Positions 9,787-22,528 are shown, counted from the stretch's first letter. The stretch is DNA of 64,000 nucleotides from Curvularia sp. ZM96 (GCA_022457065.1 JAJGBQ010000001.1:5084001-5148000); one strand, 5' to 3'. Numbers and translations: made by a program. The notes: generated by a model from the sequence alone, not told the origin.

Positions 9787-12153
9787 ATGCGATCGTATTT
9801 CTACAGCGCAACCTCGCTTCTAGTTGGATGCATTCTGTACCTTCCCAGCAGCGCTAACAATCTTGTCCGAAGGGAGCAGGCAGCAGATGCAGTATACAAA
9901 GATGCTTCTGCTTCCATCGAGGACAGGGTCTCCGATCTTCTTTCACGAATGACTATCGAAGAGAAGACAGCCCAGCTCATTCAAGGAGACATATCAAACT
10001 GGATTAACACCACAACCAATGCTTTCAATCAAACTGGCCTAGAATGGAACTTCAGGGTCCGCGCAGGCCAGTTCTATGTCGGCTATCCTATGCCTGCAGA
10101 ATGGATCAGCAATGGCATCAAAATCGGCCAAGAATATCTGATGCACAACACAACCTTGGGAATACCAGCGCTGGTGCAGACAGAGGCTATACACGGCTTG
10201 CTGGTCGGTAATGCAACCATTTATAACAGTCCCATTGGTCAGGCCTGCTCATTCGACCCGGAATTGATACATGATATGGCAGTAGCTATCGCAAAAGAAT
10301 CATTAGCTTTGGGTATCAACCAGTTGTTTGCACCACTCGCTGATTTGGCCCGCGAACTGCGCTTCGGAAGGGTGGAAGAAACATACGGCGAAGATGCCTT
10401 CCTAGCTGGCGAAATGGCTTACGAGTATGTCAAAGGCGTACAAAGTCTCAACGTGAGCGCTACTGTGAAGCATTTTGCAGGGTTTAGCGCTCCAGAACAG
10501 GGTCTGAACACTGGGCCAGTTCATGGAGGTGAAAGAGAACTTCGGACAACTTGGCTCCCGTCTTTCAAGCGCGCCATCATTGACGGAGGTGCTTGGAACA
10601 TTATGGGAGCATACCACTCCTATGATGGCATACCCTCAATAGCTGATGGCCATCTGCAAGAGACTATCCTGCGCGACGAATGGGGCTACAAGTATTGGCT
10701 GACTTCAGATGCCGGAGCCACCGACCGTCTGTGCTGCAGTTTCAAACTGTGTCAATGCAAGACTAAGGATAAACCAATCGACAGTGAGGCTGTGACACTC
10801 ATGGCTCTTCCAAATGGCAACGACGTGGAGATGGGCGGCGGCTCCTACAATTACGCGAACATCCCTCGGTTGGTGGAGGAGGGGAAGCTCGATATCGAGA
10901 TTGTTGACAGAGCAGTCAGTCGTCAACTGCGCGCCAAGTTTCAACAGGGTCTTTTTGAACATCCATACCAAGGTCTTCCTTTGGACGAAATCGACTCTGC
11001 TATTCATACTGACGACCATGTTGCGCTTGCGCGAAAATTAGAGGCTGACTCTATCGTCCTACTGGAAAACAAGAACAACATACTGCCGCTTTCGAAGTCT
11101 GCTAATGTCGCTGTAATCGGGCCCATGGCTAACATCACAAACCTCGGCGACTACGTAGTGTATCGTTCACAGTACAACCCTTCCAATGTCACGCCTTTGC
11201 AAGGAATTCAAAAGGCCTCAAATGGCACTGTGACATTCGCTCAAGGCTGTCAGCGCTGGTCGAATGACCAGTCTGAGTTTCCCGATGCGATTGCAGCGGC
11301 CAAAGCAGCTGACGTCGCTGTGGTTGTTGTCGGTACTTGGTCGCGCGACCAGCAGGAGCTCTGGCAAGGTTTGAACGCAACAACTGGTGAACACGTGGAT
11401 CTTGCGTCGCTCAACCTTGTTGGGGCTATGGGCCCACTTGTCCAAGCGATCATTGAAACAGGGAAGCCCACTGTCGTTGTATATTCCTCTGGAAAACCTG
11501 TCACAGAGCCTTGGATTTCCGAGAATGCGGCCGGACTTTTGCAAATGTTCTATCCCGGGGAGCAGGGTGGCAATGGCTTAGCTGATGTGCTGTTTGGTGA
11601 CGTTACGCCCTCAGGCAAACTTTCCGTTTCATTCCCATACGATGTCGGGACGTTGCCAATCTACTACGACTACTTGAATTCTGGCCGATCTACAGACCCT
11701 GGAGCAGTCTTGCCCAACGGAACGCTACAGTTTGGCCATCAGTACGTCCTCAACACTCCGCAACCGCTCTACGAATTTGGATACGGTCTCTCTTACGCCA
11801 ACTTCACTTATTCTGGAATCAAGCTCTCCAAGACTGAAGTGAGTCCCAGCGACACTGTATCCGTGACCGTGAGCGTCACAAACTCATCGCCCGTCGATGG
11901 CAAAGAGGTTGTGCAAGTTTATGTACAGGATGTGTTTGCCAGCGTTGTGGTGCCCAACAAGGAACTCAAAGGTTTCAAAAAGGTGATGGCCAAAGCTGGG
12001 GAGACTGTCGAAGTGACCATCGACTTGGACGTATCCAAGTGGGGTCTCTGGGATAGGAAGATGAACTATGTGGTCGAGAAAGGGGATTTTATCATCCATG
12101 TTGGTTCCAGTTCGATGGACTTGAGGGGCAACGGCACGGTGACAGTAGTCTGA
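9787..12153 (+). CDS. Secreted glycoside hydrolase family 3 (beta-glucosidase/beta-xylosidase type)
   Basis: An intronless 788-aa protein with an N-terminal signal peptide (about residues 1-23). The GH3 N-terminal barrel carries the KHFAGFS substrate-binding segment and LTSDAGA, where Asp308 is the expected catalytic nucleophile. A GH3 C-terminal alpha/beta domain follows (about 400-600), then a fibronectin-III-like domain (about 690-780, VVQVYVQD). Many NxT/S sequons suggest N-glycosylation. GH3 enzymes release terminal beta-linked glucose or xylose from oligosaccharides, so a role in extracellular plant-polysaccharide use is likely. The exact sugar specificity cannot be read from the sequence. 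Length is normal for the family and both motif regions are intact. Confidence 0.93.
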   Translation: MRSYFYSATSLLVGCILYLPSSANNLVRREQAADAVYKDASASIEDRVSDLLSRMTIEEKTAQLIQGDISNWINTTTNAFNQTGLEWNFRVRAGQFYVGYPMPAEWISNGIKIGQEYLMHNTTLGIPALVQTEAIHGLLVGNATIYNSPIGQACSFDPELIHDMAVAIAKESLALGINQLFAPLADLARELRFGRVEETYGEDAFLAGEMAYEYVKGVQSLNVSATVKHFAGFSAPEQGLNTGPVHGGERELRTTWLPSFKRAIIDGGAWNIMGAYHSYDGIPSIADGHLQETILRDEWGYKYWLTSDAGATDRLCCSFKLCQCKTKDKPIDSEAVTLMALPNGNDVEMGGGSYNYANIPRLVEEGKLDIEIVDRAVSRQLRAKFQQGLFEHPYQGLPLDEIDSAIHTDDHVALARKLEADSIVLLENKNNILPLSKSANVAVIGPMANITNLGDYVVYRSQYNPSNVTPLQGIQKASNGTVTFAQGCQRWSNDQSEFPDAIAAAKAADVAVVVVGTWSRDQQELWQGLNATTGEHVDLASLNLVGAMGPLVQAIIETGKPTVVVYSSGKPVTEPWISENAAGLLQMFYPGEQGGNGLADVLFGDVTPSGKLSVSFPYDVGTLPIYYDYLNSGRSTDPGAVLPNGTLQFGHQYVLNTPQPLYEFGYGLSYANFTYSGIKLSKTEVSPSDTVSVTVSVTNSSPVDGKEVVQVYVQDVFASVVVPNKELKGFKKVMAKAGETVEVTIDLDVSKWGLWDRKMNYVVEKGDFIIHVGSSSMDLRGNGTVTVV

Positions 12154-12420
12154 ACTCAAAAATTAGCTACAGTGTTGCGGACACGAGCAAACGAGAATAC
12201 TTACCAATATAATCCCTGTCTCGGGTTACACGTGGCTACGTGTGTTTGCTGGCGGAAAGGAAGACGCGCTAGTGAATAACCCCGGTTCAGCAAACGCCTG
12301 GCTAGTAACCTCTTGAACCTTTTTATTACCCAACACCACAATTCTTGCTCACACTTGTCATTTGTTCGACCGAAACCGCGTTTCCTTTGCATGAGTTGTT
12401 CTTAGCTTCATCTCCGAGCA

Positions 12421-15218
12421 ATGGCCGCACCTTCTCCATCGACGGTACCTCCCACTGTCTCCTGGTCCTCGTGGATGACGGATGATGAAACCAGCAACAT
12501 TGAGGCCTCTTCTGATAACGATGAAGGGATACTAGATTTGAATACTGATCTCATTGGTGTTCGCCGCGCTACAAAGGATCTCAACATTGTCAACGGATAC
12601 AGGCCTAGTTGGGGTTGCAGAGAGGCATTTCGGGAAGCGTACCAGAACTGGTGTGTAATTCGGACACCTCAATTTATTCTGATGGCTAGCTAACCCTATG
12701 TAGGAGAGATGGAATCATGAGATCGTTCAACCTTGATTCATCTTCGTTCCACCCCACCTACACGGACACTAAGAAAGTGATACTCATTGAAGTAAGGCAT
12801 CCAACGACGAACAAGCTTCTTGGTTTCATAAAGTTCCAATATGACAAGGATGGGTATTGCGTGGGGGGCTTGAAGATGGTTAACTTCAAAGCCGCGCTCA
12901 AATATTGTCATTTAGGCACTGGTGGAACAACCAAGGCAAACGACAAGAGACAGACCGGGCAACACGGCGACGGAATGAAACTCTCAGCCCTTGTTTTCAG
13001 ACGCAACAACTTCAACATTCACTACGAGAGCGATGGGTTCAAGTGGAGATTCTTATACAAGAAGGGCAGCCTCGCCTGCTCGCTGAGTCGCATCAGTGAG
13101 AAGAGCTTGGACAAGATGAGCGAGAAGGCCCACATTCGCCCCAGAACCGCCGTCGCCGATCCCCGAGAAGACGTTTGTTTGACTATAGGTGCTCCTGGTA
13201 CTGCTCGTACAATCCAGGGAACCAAGACCAAAGCCGACCGACCACATGTGGATTCATTCAAGGAGTGGCTTACCGTGACACTCGACATCAACCCACCACA
13301 GAATCTGATCCGTACAAAGGACGGAGACTTGATCCGCGATCCCATGTATCGATCTTCTATGTATCTACGTGGCCTATTGTTGCCGAGTGGTGGCGCGTTC
13401 GGGTCCAACTATGCCTACGGGTACAATTTCATCGACGGAACCACTTCTTCTGACCGCAACATGCTGGTAGGCGTTGGCGACGAGAAAGAAGGTATCCTTA
13501 AAATCTGGACAGCTGCAATGCGATCGGACGCATCTAGTAATTCGGATGTAACAGTGGACTATACCAAGCTGCTGTTGAGTTCTATCAATATACAGGGGGA
13601 TGTCATGCTAAACAGCGAGGACCACTTTTTCGAGGGGGATATTGCCAGAATGATCTGGGAGAAAATGTTGGAGACCAACTACGACAAGCACAGCCGACGG
13701 CCGTTCTACTACTCGTCTATTGAGGGCAAAGATGTAAGTCGACGCAATTTTGTGATGTTGCACACAACTAACTATACGATATAGGAAGTCCACATCATTG
13801 AACAGAGTCTCCACCAGAATCCTGTTCCAATCGACACAGAGCTATGGAAAATATTAGAAAAGTACCTTTGCTGCAGGACCCCTAAAGAAGAGCTACTCCA
13901 CCGTTTCAAAGTTGCGCGAGCAGTGGAAATACCCGACACGACTTTTGCGACACATATGCACAGAATTCTAAATTGTTTTCTACAATCCTCTCCGACAACC
14001 CAAAGTATGAGGGTCGAGTTTGTCAATGGTGAGCATTTGAGCATCGATGCCGGAGTCTTCGAGACGACATGGAAGGTTCACAACAAATGGCTCACTTGGA
14101 AAGGCGCTCATCAGCGCGCCTTTTGCGAAGAAGATAGCGATGAGAACTCGGCGCTCTTCTCTTGTGATCATGCAGTTCTGCAACTGTGGGACATCATGCT
14201 CTCTCAATTGATTGCCATTGGAAAATATCCTCAGATCGCTGCCGACGAAGGTTCACTCAAGAGTATGGTCAGAAGTCGTCTATCTCAGATGCCGAGGTCG
14301 GTGCAGTGTTCTCGGACTTCGAAGAAAAACGAGCTCTTAGTCACTTGGAAGTCCACAGATTCTTATCAAAACAAGGAAAAAGTTGTCCGGGTGGTTTTGC
14401 ACCGAGATGCGTGTGTCGCGGGGGATGCACTAAGAGCGGCTCTGTCACATCTTCAAGGTAAGCTGATCTTATGTATTCGCTTCTTCTTCTTGACTGGTAG
14501 CTAAGACATAGCAGATCCGCCATGCAGCTGCTCGATTCAGTCATCTACTGCTGTCAGTGATGGTGTTGTCTTCAGAGGCCTTGACCCTGGTATCTCATAT
14601 TTTCCTCACGTGTCGCGAGAGGTTGAAGGGGCCTATATCGCTCTACCACCAAGGCCAGAGAAGCCTCGTGTTGTTGATATTGTTTCCCAGGCTGTTATCG
14701 ACCTGGAATCCGAGACCATCATAGGTCAGGATGGCACGCCCGACGATAGTACCGTTGGGATCGAAGATACTATCAACTGCCAGACTACGCATCTCGGTGA
14801 TACTGAAGACGATGTGGAACGCCACGATGATTTCTATCGTAACTCGATAGGCAATTCACCGACCCCACATGCTACAAGCCTGGTACCATCACCAGTACAG
14901 AGCATCTGGCGCCGGAAAAATCTGGAAGTGCGAGTAAGAGAAGAACAGTATGGTAAGTAAACCCAAATTTTGTTGCCAAAGATTCTATTCTAACTTTCAG
15001 AAGCTCTTGGTGCAAAGATTGAGCACAGATCACTTGATTGGGGTGGAGGCTTTCCTGGAAGCCACGATTTCTATCGCACCCGAGATGCACCCGAACAAGA
15101 GATATTCATTCTAAAGCCCAAGATATCAACCGAAAAGCCAGCGCGCAAAAGAATTCAAGGTGAAGAAACGGCGTACAAGGATTCGAAGAAGCCACGGACT
15201 ACAAGGGTGTTCAAATAA
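12421..15218 (+). CDS. GHKL/HSP90-like ATPase-domain protein of unknown role
   Basis: Model: 12421-12650, 12704-13733, 13785-14457, 14515-14952 and 15001-15218, 862 aa. All four introns are 48-57 bp with clear donors and acceptors, and the model closes in frame. After an acidic N-terminus comes an N-box-like helix (EAFREAYQNWRDG, about residues 67-79), split by intron 1, and a G-box-like GQHGDGMKLSAL (about 162). This spacing and wording recall GHKL ATPases such as MORC, HSP90 and MutL. The middle and C-terminal parts match nothing I recognise; the tail is basic. A chromatin or DNA-associated role would fit a MORC-like protein but is unproven. The usual second Asp motif (DxGxG) is not obvious, so ATPase activity is uncertain. 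Confidence 0.75.
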
Positions 15219-16491
15219 GCGGGCGCTTTGCCCAGGAAAGTGAGAAGTATGACCCCACCTCCACCAGAGGTCATAGCGTATCCCCGGTGAAACAGTGTGA
15301 TCGATGACTCTATTTCATTGGCTTTGAAGGACCGCATATGGAAGACCGGATTGGACAAGCCATGCACTAAAACCTTCGTGCATGTTGCTTCCTTGCTCCA
15401 CAAGCTGGATGAACCCCCTTCTCAGACTATCGGATGTCAAAACAGGACATGCAGTTACCGGATACACCCTATAGCGCGTTTTGGGACTTTTGGTTGGAGT
15501 ATTACAGGTTTTTGATTCGCTTGGAGGTTGTTTAGGGCGTATCTGCCATATCCTCGAGAGCCGAACACAGGCAAGACGAAAGCTGTCTACAACTCTTGGG
15601 TGGTCTCACTGGCTGTGGTAATTGAATCTATCGTGGGTATGTCCTATATCCCTGTGTGTGCGGACCGAGCCGTATTAGTCGAATTTAAAATGCTGATACG
15701 CGTTCGAGTGGCTAACGTCTTCTACAACAGTGTAGATGTTTTCCACTATGCTTTCGTTTCACCCACGTGTACTTGTCATGTCGGATTGATTCGAAATCGA
15801 TTTTTCTTCAAATTTACAGCACTCGATGTCAGGAACAATGTCATCCGTGATTCGCAGCGCCGAAGACATGATGGACGTCTAGCAAAGTTGCAAACCAAGT
15901 CTATGGGCGGTTGTGTGTCATGTTCACCAGCTTCATTTTCCAGCAGCTCTGTCACACACAATTGGCAATGCCGCCATGCAAAACAAGTCTGGCCGTTTGA
16001 CGGTATGAGATGGGGATAGTTTACAACCCTCGCTGTTCGCGACGCATTACCCGATGTCGTTAGCACGCATCTAGTTCCAGATCTGGCATTCATCTCGCTT
16101 ACAAGCGGCCTCGGAACCGTCGGTGACGACTGCGCAAGTGCTCGAGACATTGATATCAGCAGATACGTAGGCGATCCACCACTTGCCATGTCCAATTGGA
16201 GCCATGGCAGCCGGCGGTGAGGGAATCGGAAAACTGCTGCGTCTTGCCCGCCGCAAAGACTTGCTCAATAAGGAAACAACCTCCTCGAATGCCCCGCGCC
16301 TAGTCTACCCACGACCACCACAACGAGGCCGAGAACGGCCCACTTATCGTGTCAACCGCTTTGGGAAGTGGAGTGGTAAATGCAATGGCGACGAGTATAA
16401 ATACAACGCGCGGCGGTAGGGCTTCCTCATCGCTGCATCAAACCTCTACCACTTCATGCTCTGCGACGATAAGCCCTGGATCTTGAACAAC
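15219..16491. other. Intergenic region before flavin oxidase gene
   Basis: No convincing gene. Open frames on both strands lack ATG starts, domains or splice continuity. A TATAAAT box at 16396-16402 precedes the oxidase start codons and probably directs that gene. Confidence 0.35.
16396..16402 (+). promoter_or_regulatory. TATA box of the flavin oxidase gene
   Basis: TATAAAT stands 60 bp before the upstream ATG (16456) and 96 bp before the preferred ATG (16492). A start of transcription about 30 bp downstream would leave both codons in the mRNA. Confidence 0.45.
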
Positions 16492-17874
16492 ATGGCATCC
16501 GGCAAACCTTCATACCTCGTCGTCGGCGCTGGCGTCTTCGGCATTTCGACTGCCTACCACCTTATCAAGAAGTATCCTGACCGCCAGGTCACCGTTGTTG
16601 ACCAAGATGCCTGGGATGCTGACAACCGCGTTGCTGCGTCGTGGGACTGGAACAAGGTTGTGCGCGCCGACTACGACGATGTCATCTACTGCAGACTTGC
16701 TCTAGAAGCCCAGGACGTCTTCAAGGAGGACCCCCTCTGGAAACCATACTTCCACGAGACCGGTATCTTCTGGATCTGCCGTTCCGACTACGCGCAAGAC
16801 GTCATTGACAACTACAAGAAGCTTGGCCGAGAGGCGGACCTCCAGTCAGTTTCTGTTGAAGAGGCAAAGAAGATGTTTGGTGGCCTTTTCGAGGACGCCA
16901 ACTATGACGGTGCCAAGAGCGTTCTCGTCAACAAGACCAGTGGATGGGCACAGGCTGGTGATGCGCTAAGAGCCGTCACCAAATGGTCCATTGGCAAGGG
17001 CGTCAAGTACGTTACAGAAAAGGTTGAGAGTCTTGAGTTCGACAACACTGGTCGCTGCACTGGAGTCAAGACCGAACAAGGCAACACTCACTCAGCCACA
17101 CACGTCGTTCTCTCTACCGGCGCATACACAGCAAAACTGCTCGAACAGGCGGCCAAGAAAAGCGGGAACAACGACCTCCGTGCTGGATCGAGGATTGTTG
17201 CTGGTGGTATCACGACCGGTATGACCACCCTCGACGAGCAGTCATATGAGCGCTTCAAGCACATGCCAGTCGGTGTCCAAGGCTACACCGCCGCTTACGG
17301 ACCCTTCATCGGCAGCTTACCGCCTACTAAGGACCGCGAGCTCAAGTGGTGGGGCGAGAAGATCTTCAAGAACACATATGAGGTACTTCCTGGCCGCTTC
17401 GTGTCTGCACCACCATCAGGAAAGGACTACAACCAATGGGATGTTCCTGGTCCGCTGAAGCTCGATATTTCGCACGCCAACGACGTCTTCTACGGCAAGA
17501 AGGGTGCCAACTGGAAGATGGACAAGCACAGAATCTGCTGGTGAGTTGTGAACCCTACTGCTATTCACTCTTTTTTTTCACGCAGTACTAACCACCATTT
17601 CAGGGACGCTTTCACCACTTCCTCCGACTTCATCATCTCGCCCCACGCCGGCGCAAAGGGACTCTACGTTGCAACATGCGGCTCCTTCCATGGCTACAAG
17701 TTCTTCCCCGTTCTCGGAAAGTACGTCGTGCAGATGCTAGAAGACGAGCTCGAGCCCGAGCTCAAGGAGAAATGGGCCTGGGACCGTGAAAGACCCGCCC
17801 CAAGTCTCAACCCTGACTGGCCGCGCTTCGAGATGACAGACCTGCTGGACCAGTGGCCAAAGGCCAAGTTGTAA
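16492..17874 (+). CDS. FAD-dependent fructosyl amino acid / saccharopine oxidase family protein
   Basis: Model: 16492-17540 and 17604-17874, 439 aa, one 63-bp intron (donor GTGAGT, branch ACTAAC, acceptor TTTCAG). The protein opens with a Rossmann FAD motif (VVGAGVFGISTAYHL) and a second-strand acid (VVDQD), as in the monomeric sarcosine oxidase / fructosyl amine oxidase family. Cys349 in RICWDAF matches the cysteine that binds FAD covalently in that family; the intron cuts the very next Trp codon. These enzymes oxidise secondary amines (fructosyl amino acids or saccharopine) with release of H2O2. A final alanine-lysine-leucine (AKL) is a near-perfect PTS1, so peroxisomal location is likely. 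An upstream ATG (16456) adds 12 residues but has a poorer start context. Confidence 0.9.
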
Positions 17875-18631
17875 GAGTCATTGCATGTGTTTATTGGAGG
17901 CAAAGAGTTTGTTGGGCGTGATGAAGTAATGAATTCATGTGCATATTTGCATGGCGTCTGGGAGTAGGCCTTGTATCCGGTAGGATAGATGCATCAAATT
18001 ACATTTCTCGTTTCCTTCTTCGAAAAGGCCGGTTCTCTGCAGTGCCTTTCTATTGTGTAAACCTTATTGTCAATCTTGGCCTTTTGGTTATATGCACCAG
18101 TAGAATAATCATGAGAGGAGTGAGTAAGTTGGCGACTCTTTCGGTCGAAATACCATACTTGAGATGCAAACAGGCTATGGTAATTGGATTATATAGTTTC
18201 AAGTTCTCGCTTGCTATACCAGCACCCCAGAACCGACGGTAATGTTGTTCGAGTGTTGAGAAGTAGCAGAGCGCTCGAATTTGGCTTGTGAGCATAAAAC
18301 TCAGATAGATTACTAGCGCTACGTGATACCAGTACGTTAGAGATATGTCAAAATTTGATATGAAAAGCACCCAAAATCGGCATACGTGGTCAAACTGTAC
18401 CATCGGACATTGGCAAAAATTAGTGTTTTTGGCAAAAGTACTCATCAAGAGTTATATATCGCTTTGCAACTACATGAAACAGCAACAAAAGCAAGAAGCT
18501 CGGGACATCCAAGAGGATATATTTCAAGTCAAGGTAATATTTACATGTTCATGAAGTTCATATTTACATCAAAACAGGTGATCATTCTCACAATTCTTTC
18601 TCTTCTGACGCCATGCGCATAGAAGACACGT
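17875..18631. other. Intergenic region, convergent 3' flanks
   Basis: Relatively AT-rich DNA between the convergent oxidase and esterase genes. Open frames here are short and without domains. I see nothing else. Confidence 0.4.
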
Positions 18632-19425
18632 CTAAGCAGTGATCTTGCTCTTGATAAAGTTAAGAGCCTGCGAGCCGTAAATGCTGACGTACTGCTGGTG
18701 GTGGTTGGCGTCGTTGCCGTTGCAGCAGTAGGGGTCCTGAGAGTCGCAGTAGCTTTGGATGATGCTGCTGCTGGCGGGCGAGCAGGTGAAGCCACTGGGA
18801 CGGGCAGCGAACTAATCTGGCTGTTAGGTTCATCCATGATACTCTGGGGTGCTTCGAAACTTACGCCTTGAGCGCGGCAAGTGCCGACGTTGTAGGGAAG
18901 ACCGTAGCGGTTGTGTGGGTCTCCCATGAAGATGGCAGCCTTCACGGCCTTGAGAGCGTTGCCAGTAAGAGTGCTGCCCGCACCACCGCAGAGTGCGTTA
19001 TCCATAATTTGGCCACCCTGCTTTCTGTTAGCATGTTTTCTTGTTCACAGTTTGGAGCACTGGCAACGAACCTGAGAGTAACCAATGAGGACGATCTGGG
19101 TGTTGGGGCACTTCTGGTTATAGGCAGTAACAGCTTTGACAACAGCCGCAGTACCCTGAGAAGCCGAGTTGTCATAACTGATGCCACCGCAAGCCGATCC
19201 ACCACCGCAGGCAGGATACACAATAGCCTCGGAACCAGCACCAGGGTAGGCTGACTTGACAGAGTTGACAAGGCCACCAGCAGTTCCGTATCCATTGCTT
19301 TGAGGGACAGTGGTTTCACGAGCACCAAAAATGTAAACCTTTGGGCAGCTCTGACGCTCCGTGAGCTCAACAGGGCCTGCAGCAGCAAGGCCAGCAAAGA
19401 GGGCAGCAGCAGTTGTAAACTTCAT
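18632..19425 (-). CDS. Secreted carbohydrate esterase family 5 enzyme (acetylxylan esterase/cutinase)
   Basis: Model: complement of 18632-18811, 18865-19017 and 19072-19425, 228 aa. Introns are 53 and 54 bp. A signal peptide (about residues 1-16) is followed by an alpha/beta-hydrolase of CE5 size. The nucleophile Ser117 lies in GYSQGG, rebuilt across intron 1. Asp195 in QDPYCC and His207 in NHHQQY complete the triad, with the 12-residue Asp-His spacing of acetylxylan esterase II. Paired cysteines fit the usual disulfides. The wording around DPYCCNG favours acetylxylan esterase over cutinase. It would deacetylate xylan outside the cell, complementing the GH3 enzyme about 6.5 kb away. A minus-strand TATATA at about 19521-19527 lies 96 bp upstream. 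Confidence 0.93.
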
Positions 19426-21378
19426 TTTGGTGATGATGATTTGGAGAAGCTAAAACCAGGGTTTGAGGAGTGATCTCGTCAGGAGAGGCTGGTGTTCACT
19501 CAAATGCAGAGAGCGTATCCATATATAAAAACCCGGTTTCACATGCACATGGCATGCAACCACGAGCTGTTTAGGCAGAATATCAGCCTTCGCAACTAGC
19601 CTCATATTGAATAGTGGGGCAAAAACTGCTGGTCTGTTTTCTTTGGTGTAGAGAAGGTCCTTTCATCCGTTGTCGCAATTTATTTGAGTAGCCATGTGGC
19701 GACGGTCAGACAGGGGTATCGCCGTGATTCGTGTCGCTTCGATGCAGGATCACAAACGGCGTTCCGGGGTACATATGCAATCGGGAAAAAAACGACGTAA
19801 ACGAGCAAATGAAAGACTACAACGGGGCAAGACTGCCGGGAATCTCCCGGCCGGATGGCGGCTTTGCGGCCGCGTGGACAACCGGCCTACGGCTGTGGAG
19901 CCGAACAGCACTGGCTAAATGGCAGTTGACGAGACAAGTGTGACTTGACACATAGCTGATCTGGGGTAAAATGCTTATTTTCATTAAACAAGATGCCAGA
20001 ACCAATCAAGCCTAGTCCTGGATGAGTTGCAGTCTCCGTATGTGCGAAAGGAGGGTATGCCTGGCACTCAAAGGAGGAGAACTCGAATGTGGTGTTCACC
20101 GCTCATTGTGGTTCCTGGGGTGGTGCAATTCGGACTGGACATGCTTAGAGAGTCATTCTACGGGCCAAAGGCGCATTTGTCGGCCGATCGTGGCGGGGTG
20201 TCATCATATCCTTGAAACAACAACGATGCCGGTCCATTATACCAGGTTCTTTTAAACGACCGACGACGTTGCCTCTTTGTCCAGGTTGGGTTGAGTAATT
20301 TGGGACCGAAAGAGTGCTGAGATAATGATTCAACAAGGAGCACGCCATGTAGTTGAGGAGGGGGAATTGAAGGACACCAAGCACAACAGCATTAGTTGGG
20401 GGCGCCATCAAGGTTGATTCGTTTCACGTTAAGCATAACCTTTAAACAAGCGCTGCAAAATGTTCACCCCATCTATATCGCTATCTGCCCAACCTTTTCA
20501 TGTTGATGCGTTATAAAATCCAAAGTTTAAGTTGTTTCATGATCTAAGGCAAGAAAAATTTGAAGATGGAGAAGAGATCAAGATAGATGAGCCCCAGGCG
20601 ACGCAGGTAAGCAAGACCTAGTTTCGGTCCTACCAATTTGCTTGTAATTTTATCACATGTCAGTAGAACGAACTCGCGGGGCTGGGTCTTAGAGGAACGC
20701 TGCGAGATGGGCTTAAATATATCGCACCCACCGGTTGATGATTATAGTTGTCAATCTAACGTTGCTCCCTGCACAGTTTCATCACTATTCTTGAGCATAC
20801 TTTAAATCAGATATGGTCAAGATTGAGGCATTTGCAAAAGAGGAGAAGGTTGTATCACTATGTACGCTCAGTTCATACGAACAACTCCCTGTTGTACTGG
20901 CCTTTACCACAAGCAGGTGCATCTTCTTCGCCTTAAGCACGTTCACTCTTCATAATAGTCTGTGGTATACAATTTAAAACAAACTTCCACCAACATAGAC
21001 TTATCTCGATATCCCATCTTCTTATCATGTCAGGTTGCAAGCATATATAATCTCCAATTAATTTGGAATAGAGCGATGTGAACAAAGCGGGTGCAGGAGG
21101 GGTGCTTGTGGTTATGCAAGCAAACACGGCTGGTTGGTATTTCTGAGATTTGACTCAATCCGAGCACGGCTGATAACTATTCAGAGCATTGGGACAATGT
21201 GACCCGACCAAAGAGCAAGGAAGTAAAAGTGCTAAATGGAGTTGCACACCTCCAGTGAACGCCCAGCCAAGCCACTAGTCCCGTGACGCTCTAGTGCAGA
21301 TCAGCAGTCTTCCCTACACACCGACTTCATCCTCTGCTTCTACGAACCAATCGAGCATAACTCAAATATAGCACCAAA
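19426..21378. other. Long intergenic region (1.95 kb)
   Basis: No convincing gene. It starts with the esterase promoter. A 54-codon plus-strand frame (20814-20978, MVKIEAFAKEEKVV...) lies about 90 bp after a TATA-like TTAAATATAT (20713-20722), but has no recognisable feature. The rest is unremarkable. Confidence 0.35.
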
Positions 21379-22528
21379 ATGCTTCCGCCAGTCGATCCGG
21401 CGGTTCTGCAGCGGAATCCCAATTTCGAGATCTTGTACAAAGATCTTTGCGCCAGGAAACTCAACACCAATGGCTCGACAAGAGAGACAAAGAAACAGCG
21501 TGTGCATGATGAGATACGTCGGGTACGATGATATTTGAACTCTCCAAAACACTTTCTCAGTTTTCTCACAATTCTCTGACTCGGTTTATTTCTGAAAGTC
21601 ACCATCTAATGCTGTTTTTATTTGTTTGTTTACTTGTTTACCTCACCCTTTGCTCAATCAGTACTCAGCTCACCAAGTCCTATATGGTACTCAAGAACGA
21701 ACTTTTCAACTACTTTCCAGCAACAACAGAAGCTAACACTACCCACAGGCACTCTTCTCTGCCCGGACATCCCTCCTCTCCTCCCAAATCCTCATCAATT
21801 CACTCTCGGACCTACCCTCCAAGGCACCCGATCTCCCACCAGAATTGCACCCTCTCATCGACATAGCCACAGCCCAACTCCACGGTCAAATCTCAGCCTC
21901 AGATCGCGAAATCCTGTCCAGCGACATCGAGTCTTTCCTTTCTAATGCCGACATCATAGCCGACGCCCTCTCCACCCAACTCGGCACAATCACCAAACAC
22001 CTCTGCAAAATCGCTGATCCACTTAACCCACCCTCTACCCCGGATCTCAGCAAAAGAGCAACTTCACTCCACGAAGAAGCCACCTCCACCCTCCCTGCAG
22101 AACTCCAATCCGCCCACATGCACCTTACCCACAGCTTCACTACTCTCCTAGCCGCGCACTCTTCTCTCCTTAGTGCCGCCATCAAAATCCTCGAGCAAAC
22201 GCAACAAGGCGCATTAGCCCGACACACACGCTCATCCGCCGAACTGCTGCACACGCGCGCCACGCTCCTCAGTCTGCAAGCCAAAGTCCACTCGTTTAGC
22301 CATCCGCCGCCGCCAGAGTTCGTGGCTGCGCTCAAGCAATTCAAAAAGAGCCAGGGAAGCGGGGAGAAGGCGCTGAAAGATCGCGAGGCGCTGGCGAGGC
22401 AAGAATTGGAGCTTTATGAGAGGGCGGGGGAGAGGGGGATGCGGGATTTGGCAAAGAGGAAGGAGTGGTTGATTGCGGAGGTGAGGAGGGTAGAGGAAGA
22501 GATTGGAAAGTTGGAGCGAGGGGGATGA
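21379..22528 (+). CDS. Conserved-looking coiled-coil protein of unknown function
   Basis: Model: 21379-21522 and 21749-22528, 307 aa. The intron is 226 bp (donor GTACGA, acceptor CCACAG), long for this window, so a further small exon inside it cannot be excluded. The N-terminus (MLPPVDPAVLQRNPNFEILY) and the helix crossing the splice site read naturally. Most of the protein is predicted helical, with heptad-like runs at about residues 60-220 and a strongly charged C-terminal helix (LELYERAGERGMRDLAKRKE). No catalytic motif is seen. A structural or complex-subunit role is possible. Its stop is only 86 bp from the stop of the convergent phosphoesterase gene. Confidence 0.7.

Noticed and set aside
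15528..16195. Overlapping open frames on both strands before the flavin oxidase
   Set aside because: They lack ATG or splice support and show no recognisable motif.
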